A DNA stretch of 6,253 bases. Origin: SAR324 cluster bacterium (lineage in GTDB: Bacteria > Bdellovibrionota > UBA2361 > JAAZON01). Position numbers and translations under genes: made by a program. The DNA is taken from NCBI GenBank assembly GCA_012797725.1, contig JAAZON010000107.1:1-6253 (forward strand), read 5' to 3'. Every line of letters starts with the position of its first letter. The first letter of the stretch is position 1. A model generated the notes under the pieces. It did no database searches. It worked only from the letters and a program-made list of their open reading frames with translations, and had not been told where the DNA came from. This document shows, in pieces, positions 1 to 6,253 of this stretch.

Positions 1-135
1 TACATCCATCACGCGAAACCGCTTGATATCACAGTGAAATTCGTTTGAAATTTGCTCCTAAAATTCTAGAGAGCTTTCACCGATATATAGGAAGTAATCA
101 GGATGGCTTAAACACCTTTGGGCTTTAGCGTTAAA

Positions 136-156
136 AAGTGACTGTTGTCATCACTT
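136..156. repeat. 6-bp inverted repeat, possible operator or hairpin
   Basis: AAGTGA (136-141) and TCACTT (151-156) are perfect reverse complements separated by 9 bp. An overlapping alternative pairing, TGAC (139-142) with GTCA (147-150), exists inside it. It lies about 55-75 bp upstream of the start codon of the propeller gene, where a regulator site or leader hairpin would be expected. The arms are short and could arise by chance. The spacing does not fit the CRP consensus (TGTGA-N6-TCACA). Confidence 0.25.
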
Positions 157-199
157 GTAAGTCCATATGCCAAAGGGCATTGCAAAGAGAGAACAAATT

Positions 200-205
200 G
201 GGAGG
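200..205 (+). promoter_or_regulatory. Strong Shine-Dalgarno site of the propeller gene
   Basis: GGGAGG ends 5 nt before the ATG at 211, a near-ideal anti-SD match and spacing. It supports ATG 211 over the overlapping out-of-frame ATG at 207. The signal peptide encoded directly downstream supports the same start. Confidence 0.8.
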
Positions 206-210
206 CATGA

Positions 211-2676
211 ATGAGAAGTTTTGGATCATTGTTTATAGGCGTTGTATCATTTTGTGTGATTAATGTCGTTGCAACAAATGTAAGTGCTCAATACAGTGAG
301 AGGCAATCACTTGGTCTTGAAGGATGTTATACGACAGATATTCGCTACAGTCCTGATGCCAAGAATTTATTCATTACTTGCGAGGCTCCGAAGGGTGTGT
401 TTTGGTCGGTTGACCACGGTGGACAATGGACTTTTGCGGAAGGAGGCTCTTATTCGAGTGGGTCAGTACGTGGAATTGCAGTCACCCAATATGGGGTAGT
501 ATTTGGCACAGACAAGAACTTATATGCAGCGCGTTTTGCGGAAGACGGCACTTTCTCCCCAAACTGGCAGGAGCTTTCAGATGTTCAAATAACCAGGCAG
601 CCCCTTGTTAGCCAATCGGGCAAATTCGTCATAGTAGGCTCTGATACACTCTCGGTTGTCGATACTCAAAGCATGACGGTTGTGCAATCAAATGTTCCAC
701 TTCCTGTGTCAGAAGATGTGAGCATGAATCTACTAGAGGCAGGTTCGACGCATTTGTTTGTATTGTTTCAAGGCTCTGATGTTTATGGAAATAAGTTGTA
801 CAGAGCAAGTTTTGACTCCTCAACCGGATCGGTTGGTGACTTTGAAGAGATTACTAATGGTCATGGATTAGCTGTCGATTCATATATATGGAATTTGCGG
901 GTGCATCCATTAACAGGAAAGGTTTTTGTTGATTGCCGAAATACTCATGTAAATCCTATGGTGGAAGCACTTTATGTTAGTGATGACAATGGGACATCTT
1001 TCTATGAATTCCCATCGTCAAATGACATTGCTGCTAATAAATCTTTTAATGATGCTTGCTTTAGCAGTGATCCAAACATCTTCCTCCTTGGCTCTCTTCT
1101 TACGACTGATGGAGGAAATTCATTTTCGGATACTGGTATTGATAAGTTGAATGAGACTGAAGGTGGTCAGGAGGGGGCATGTGCAATCGATCCAACAACA
1201 GCGACGCGGGCGTTCTTAAGGACAGCAGTTGGGGTTGCAAGAACAGAGAACTTAAGTTCGGTTGGAGCTCAAACATGGACGCGAGCCACTAAAGGACTGG
1301 ATGGCGTAACCGTATACCATATGAGTAAAGGGAATAGTAATGGAAATAGAGTATTACTTGCATCGAGCGCTGGATTTGGCCTGAGCGAAAATTTCGAATC
1401 TGATTCTCCAACTTGGACATTTCCAATCTGTCCTGGTGGTGATTGTGCGATTTTTGAGACAGGTTCGAATATTGTAATCGATCCAGAAGACGAAAGCACT
1501 TTGTATGCTGGTGGATGGAATGTATACAAGGGCAGTGTCACGGATGGTCAGGCTTCGTGGCAACAGTTCCTCACTAGACCAAGTGGTGCCGATATTCCAG
1601 GAGGTGGTGTCGGAGTTATCTATAAAGCCTCTGAGCTTCCGGGCCTGCTTGTAGTAGGATGGAAATGGGGAAATGGCTCAGAATATCCCTTAGGGGGTGC
1701 TTTGAATTTTTATGATAGTACTAGTGGGGCCTTGTCATGGTCTGGTCTTGAGAAACCAGTCTCAAGTTTAATTGCGCTAAATTCTACGCTTCTGTTTGCC
1801 GGAATCGGATACAGGCATGATTCGGCACCAACCAATGCAACTCGCGGAATCTACAAGAGCATGGACGGTGGACATACTTGGACACAAGTAACAAGCAGCT
1901 CCATGGATGCCAATGTCTTTGTTCGCGGTTTTGCTTATGATTCAAAGAACGATCTTCTTTATGCTGCGGGATTACAGACCGGAAGTCCCGGAGCTGGGGG
2001 TATGTATGTTCTTAGTAATGCGAGTAAAGGCGGTGATAACTGGTCAAAAGCCTCAACAGAGGTTCAAGCAGAGAAGGGAGAAGCCAAGGGCAACGAACCA
2101 GATAGTCAGATTCGAGCAGACTCCTTCGAGGCTGTATCTGTTGATGAGAGTACTGGTAATGTGTACGGCATTACGGGAAATGTAATTTTAGTTTCTCCCG
2201 ATAAAGGTCAGACTTGGATACAATTCTTTGAAGGAATGTCGGGTGAGCAGATGAAAGTCATCGATGCGGGTGAACGACAAGAAGCCTCGAACGACGGAAT
2301 CAAAGCAATCTCTCGAAAAATAGTGCAGGGATCAAATGTTGGGCTCAACGCTTTGACCGCAACAAAGACTTATCCATTTTGTAAGATTACTGTGTCAGCC
2401 AAATGCAGAAAAACCGTCAAGAAGGGAACTCAATGCAAGCTTACTAGTTCGCTTTATGATGTATTCTCACACAGTGCTTTTGCGAAGCGCAAAATTCAAA
2501 TACAAAAGCGAGCAAATCTTCGGAGCAAGTGGAGCAAAGCAAAGGTGGCAAAAACAAGCTCGAAGGGTGTAGTCTCGCTTAGTGAATCTCTGAAGTCTAC
2601 GACCTTTTTTAGAGCCGTATCTACTTCTCCACGATGTACTAGTTCTTCGGTGCGGATTGCTGTGAGGAAGAAATAA
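211..2676 (+). CDS. Secreted Asp-box (BNR/sortilin-like) beta-propeller protein with basic C-terminal domain
   Basis: The protein has 821 residues. It starts with a Sec signal peptide: R2, a hydrophobic core at about 7-21, and a likely cut after VSA at residue 26. Five Asp-boxes (S/T-x-D-x-G-x-T-W/F) are visible: 66-73, 257-264, 298-305, 550-557 (SMDGGHTW) and 662-669 (SPDKGQTW). Degenerate copies lie near 349-356, 443-450 and 604-611. The motif is typical of blade hairpins in sialidase, GH74 and VPS10/sortilin propellers, so residues about 27-690 are probably one large or two smaller propellers. No glycosidase active site is recognisable, so adhesion or ligand binding is more likely than catalysis. 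Residues 719-821 hold 26 Lys/Arg against 2 Asp/Glu plus four cysteines (724, 732, 742, 809). Their spacing resembles Ig-like beta-sandwich stalks (G-x-x-x-x-L, IQIQ, a central W, T-x-x-x-G, fRAV). The pseudopilin gene 26 bp downstream is probably in the same operon. The exact function is unknown. Confidence 0.8.
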   Translation: MRSFGSLFIGVVSFCVINVVATNVSAQYSERQSLGLEGCYTTDIRYSPDAKNLFITCEAPKGVFWSVDHGGQWTFAEGGSYSSGSVRGIAVTQYGVVFGTDKNLYAARFAEDGTFSPNWQELSDVQITRQPLVSQSGKFVIVGSDTLSVVDTQSMTVVQSNVPLPVSEDVSMNLLEAGSTHLFVLFQGSDVYGNKLYRASFDSSTGSVGDFEEITNGHGLAVDSYIWNLRVHPLTGKVFVDCRNTHVNPMVEALYVSDDNGTSFYEFPSSNDIAANKSFNDACFSSDPNIFLLGSLLTTDGGNSFSDTGIDKLNETEGGQEGACAIDPTTATRAFLRTAVGVARTENLSSVGAQTWTRATKGLDGVTVYHMSKGNSNGNRVLLASSAGFGLSENFESDSPTWTFPICPGGDCAIFETGSNIVIDPEDESTLYAGGWNVYKGSVTDGQASWQQFLTRPSGADIPGGGVGVIYKASELPGLLVVGWKWGNGSEYPLGGALNFYDSTSGALSWSGLEKPVSSLIALNSTLLFAGIGYRHDSAPTNATRGIYKSMDGGHTWTQVTSSSMDANVFVRGFAYDSKNDLLYAAGLQTGSPGAGGMYVLSNASKGGDNWSKASTEVQAEKGEAKGNEPDSQIRADSFEAVSVDESTGNVYGITGNVILVSPDKGQTWIQFFEGMSGEQMKVIDAGERQEASNDGIKAISRKIVQGSNVGLNALTATKTYPFCKITVSAKCRKTVKKGTQCKLTSSLYDVFSHSAFAKRKIQIQKRANLRSKWSKAKVAKTSSKGVVSLSESLKSTTFFRAVSTSPRCTSSSVRIAVRKK

Positions 2677-2690
2677 TATTAAATGCACGC

Positions 2691-2694
2691 AAGG
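2691..2694 (+). promoter_or_regulatory. Shine-Dalgarno site of the pseudopilin gene
   Basis: AAGG lies 8 nt upstream of ATG 2703, inside the 26-bp gap after the propeller stop codon. It is modest but well spaced. No separate promoter fits in the gap, which supports co-transcription with the propeller gene. Confidence 0.5.
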
Positions 2695-2702
2695 TCTCTC
2701 TA

Positions 2703-2990
2703 ATGAAATATAAAAGATGGGGAGAGGTGGGCATTTCCTTAATTGAGATGACGCTTCTTTTAAGCCTTATCACGTTAGCTTCTCTTCCAGCTTTAATTAA
2801 ATTTGCGGAGGCGGTGCAGTGCCGGTCTTGTGTGAATACGGCTTTTATGGTTAAGCGTGGGTTTGTCGAGGAAGGACACGATCCAGAGGTCGAGAATAAT
2901 TATGATTTGTGGTTATCCACATGCATCAAGAGGAATGATTTTAGAAACTATGTCTGTAATTCATCAAAGAATTGGAGTGATCCCCCTTGA
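2703..2990 (+). CDS. Small type IV pilin-like (pseudopilin) protein
   Basis: The protein has 95 residues. A short basic leader (MKYKRWGEVG) precedes ISLIEM, giving the prepilin peptidase pattern: Gly10 at -1, Ile11 at +1 (Phe is commonest) and the conserved Glu15 at +5. A hydrophobic helix follows to about residue 38, with Pro29 (mature +19) near the usual pilin proline. Cleavage by PilD/GspO would leave an 85-residue mature protein, shorter than a typical pilin or major pseudopilin. The soluble part (39-95) has four cysteines (40, 43, 74, 85), which could form two disulfides. It follows the propeller gene by 26 bp and is probably co-expressed with it. A minor pilin or pseudopilin role is inferred. 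No other pilus or type II secretion genes are in the window, so its assembly partners must lie elsewhere. A simple signal-anchored protein is possible, but the G/E motif argues against it. Confidence 0.72.
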   Translation: MKYKRWGEVGISLIEMTLLLSLITLASLPALIKFAEAVQCRSCVNTAFMVKRGFVEEGHDPEVENNYDLWLSTCIKRNDFRNYVCNSSKNWSDPP

Positions 2991-2993
2991 TGA

Positions 2994-4019
2994 TTAATAC
3001 ATGAATATTGCAAATTTAAAATCTGGTTCAGATCGTTTCTTAGTTGGGAATTTCTTCCATAGATAAAAGACGGCAGTTGCAGGAAGCGCTTTGACCTTAA
3101 TTGCCGGGCGCATCATGAAATTACTGGATCTGTGATTGCATCCTTCAGGATTTCCGCATAGCTTATAAAAAAAGCGCAATGGAGCCTTTGTGAAAATAAT
3201 CTTGGACCAGTCCGTTTGTGCTAAGTTTTGTGATTCTCGACTTGATAGAGCTGCATAAGGAAAGCCAAAAAAAGCAGCGTTATAGGTAACTGGTAAAAAG
3301 GAAATATCTTCTTTCGTCAACTCGTCTTCGGTCCATTCATTTACACGGAAAAGAAATCTGGAGATGTCATAACTAACCTCAGCTCTCGACTCACTGGGGA
3401 AATAATCCAATTTATCTGGCTCTGGATGAAATGGAAAGTTTTCTTTCTGCAACGCGTTGTTTTCTAAGATCGTAGCCTTGTTCCACACTAATGAGCCATA
3501 GATGGAGAGCCCCACGAAATCTGGTCTAATTAGAATTAACGGATTTGCAATACCTTCTGCCTCTGCGGGCACCCCTTCATATGAAATTTCGCCTGGCCCA
3601 TAGACGTAGTGCCCCTCTATCGACCACCAGGGTTTCTCATCTTTTACTTCCGAGAAGAAGTCCGAATTCTTAGGTAATCGGACTAAATCGGGGAAATCAG
3701 AAGCGATTTTGCTCTGATAATCAGACAAGGTGGCAATAGAAGTTTTTGTGGCTTTAGAAACTTTATAGATTGGGATCGCTAAAGGCCCGGAAGTAGTTGA
3801 TGGGCCGACAAACAAAGATGCATGTGTGTTTGGGTCTGTCCCTTCCTTGGAGTTAAGAACATTGATAACTTGAAAGATGGCAAGACAAGTCAATACAGCA
3901 TAAAGTGTTTTTTTTGTGGAGAGTTTTTTAAGATCAAAAATTGGAGCTGTTGGGAAAGACAGTGAGCCCTTGCTTCTCTTTTGCGGCCTGGTATCGTCCC
4001 AACTTGGAATATGTCCCAT
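2994..4019 (-). CDS. Uncharacterised single-pass membrane protein with extracytoplasmic domain
   Basis: The protein has 341 residues and I do not recognise its family. A Lys/Arg-containing N-terminal stretch (1-37) precedes one hydrophobic segment at about 38-55. The basic side first predicts a cytoplasmic N-terminus, with residues 56-341 outside the inner membrane. That domain is rich in aromatic residues, with a WWSIEGHYVYGPG segment at about 131-143, a FLPVTYNAAFFGFPYAAL segment at 241-258, and two close cysteines (C288, C294) that could pair. The tail is basic and aromatic. ATG 4019 is the only plausible upstream start, because an in-frame stop lies 15 nt before it, yet no clear Shine-Dalgarno site precedes it. 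An A8 tract on the coding strand encodes Lys36-Lys37 just before the membrane segment. It converges on the pseudopilin gene with 3 bp between stop codons. Length and lack of internal stops support a real gene; its function is open. Confidence 0.7.
   Translation of the reverse strand: MGHIPSWDDTRPQKRSKGSLSFPTAPIFDLKKLSTKKTLYAVLTCLAIFQVINVLNSKEGTDPNTHASLFVGPSTTSGPLAIPIYKVSKATKTSIATLSDYQSKIASDFPDLVRLPKNSDFFSEVKDEKPWWSIEGHYVYGPGEISYEGVPAEAEGIANPLILIRPDFVGLSIYGSLVWNKATILENNALQKENFPFHPEPDKLDYFPSESRAEVSYDISRFLFRVNEWTEDELTKEDISFLPVTYNAAFFGFPYAALSSRESQNLAQTDWSKIIFTKAPLRFFYKLCGNPEGCNHRSSNFMMRPAIKVKALPATAVFYLWKKFPTKKRSEPDFKFAIFMY
3908..3915 (-). repeat. Homopolymer A8 tract inside the membrane protein gene
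   Basis: Eight consecutive T on the + strand (A8 in the coding strand) lie at codons for Lys36-Lys37, just before the membrane segment. A one-base slip would remove the membrane anchor and the rest of the protein. Such tracts can mediate phase variation or transcriptional slippage, but a single A8 in AT-rich DNA is also expected by chance. Confidence 0.3.
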
Positions 4020-4051
4020 AACAAGGCAAATTTAACTCAGAAGCTTAAGGT

Positions 4052-4057
4052 ATCATA
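4052..4057 (-). promoter_or_regulatory. Possible -10 box of the membrane protein gene
   Basis: On the minus strand this reads TATGAT, 5 of 6 matches to TATAAT. Transcription would start near 4045 and give a leader of about 25 nt to the ATG at 4019. There is no convincing -35 element at the right distance, so this is only a candidate. Confidence 0.25.
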
Positions 4058-4182
4058 GGGTTTCTTTTCTTGAATTGTGCCAGCCCACAGAATAACGCCC
4101 ATGGCAAGGCAAGGTGAAGGCTTTCTTGGCTTGAACGGTTACGTTGCCAGAATCGGATATAGAAATAAACGCAAAATGGAGA

Positions 4183-4200
4183 GACGCATTTCTATGCGTC
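4183..4200. repeat. Perfect 7-bp hairpin with TTCT loop
   Basis: GACGCAT (4183-4189) and ATGCGTC (4194-4200) pair perfectly around a 4-nt loop. No T-run follows on the + strand, and the minus strand has only a weak TTTT some 7 nt downstream, so it is not a standard intrinsic terminator. It could be a leader structure or a palindromic protein-binding site in the divergent region. Confidence 0.4.
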
Positions 4201-4326
4201 CGAGACCAATCTTAAACAGCTCGCCTGCTGCTTAAATAAATTACAGAAAATCGACGATTATTTTAGAAAAGCCGCATTTAGGAAACAAGTTCTTTATTTA
4301 ACATTAATTCTAATACAGTGCTCCAA

Positions 4327-4355
4327 TTGCCACTTTTTTAGCTCGCTGGTAGTCT
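4327..4355 (+). promoter_or_regulatory. Candidate sigma70-like promoter for ligA
   Basis: TTGCCA (4327-4332, 5 of 6 to the -35 consensus) is followed after 17 bp by TAGTCT (4350-4355). The latter keeps only the three most conserved -10 positions (first T, A, last T). The start site would fall near 4362, about 50 nt before ATG 4411. The -10 is poor, so this is a weak call. Confidence 0.25.
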
Positions 4356-4398
4356 CTTCTCAGGTACTCTCTAGGTTTTCAAAGAGATATGAAGATAA

Positions 4399-6253
<1,855 letters not shown>

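Larger units (their letters stand above)
1..210. other. Leader region without a supportable gene
   Basis: No open frame here can be supported as a gene. A 15-codon frame is open from base 1 to a TGA at 46-48 and could be the tail of an upstream gene, but it is too short to judge. A possible sigma70-like pair is TTGATA (23-28) and TGAAAT (46-51) with a 17-bp spacer. TTGTCA at 145-150 is a good -35 match but has no convincing -10 downstream. The region also holds two inverted repeats (136-156 and 115-176) and the ribosome binding site of the next gene. No riboswitch was recognised. Confidence 0.5.

Noticed and set aside
1..9. Possible minus-strand start codons (ATG reading from 9 or from 5) of a divergent gene leaving the window
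   Set aside because: There is no Shine-Dalgarno sequence upstream on the minus strand and at most three codons are visible.
1..48. Possible C-terminal tail of an upstream gene (15 codons, TGA at 46-48)
   Set aside because: It is too short to tell from a chance open frame, and nothing in the residues is recognisable.
165..195. Bases resembling a c-di-GMP riboswitch core (caaagggca, gcaaag)
   Set aside because: The flanking stems, tetraloop and receptor of the GEMM-I fold are absent, so the similarity is a short chance match.
1269..1563. Two antisense open frames of 69 and 90 codons inside the propeller gene
   Set aside because: They have no ribosome site or recognisable protein features and overlap a well-supported coding sequence.
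3021..3033. Intrinsic terminator for the pseudopilin transcript
   Set aside because: The stem is only 5 bp, mostly A/T, and the following T-stretch is interrupted, so it is too weak to call.

Overview
The window looks like chromosomal DNA of a Gram-negative bacterium of low to moderate G+C. Three things suggest this: an E. coli-like NAD+-dependent DNA ligase (LigA), a protein with a type IV pilin-type prepilin signal, and a Sec-exported protein. The lineage cannot be fixed from the sequence. A proteobacterial or 'deltaproteobacterial'-type environmental organism is a guess. No rRNA, tRNA, CRISPR array, transposase or integrase was seen.

Layout. Positions 1-210 are a leader with no supportable gene. 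It carries two short inverted repeats and a strong ribosome binding site. Positions 211-2676 (+) encode an 821-residue secreted protein. A signal peptide is followed by about 690 residues of Asp-box (BNR/sortilin-like) beta-propeller sequence and then a very basic, cysteine-containing C-terminal domain of about 100 residues. After a 26-bp gap, positions 2703-2990 (+) encode a 95-residue pseudopilin-like protein with a clear prepilin peptidase motif. Positions 2994-4019 (-) encode a convergent 341-residue single-pass membrane protein that I do not recognise; the facing stop codons are 3 bp apart. Positions 4020-4410 are a non-coding divergent promoter region with a perfect 7-bp hairpin. Positions 4411-6253 (+) are ligA, complete through most of its domains and cut by the window end at the start of the BRCT domain.

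How the genes may work together. LigA is a housekeeping replication and repair enzyme and is probably unrelated to its neighbours. The propeller gene and the small pseudopilin gene have the same direction and a short gap, so they are probably co-transcribed. A secreted beta-propeller paired with a minor pilin-like subunit recalls, by analogy only, the PilY1 tip adhesin and minor pilins of type IV pili. That pairing is the most interesting hypothesis here. The convergent membrane protein has no assigned role.
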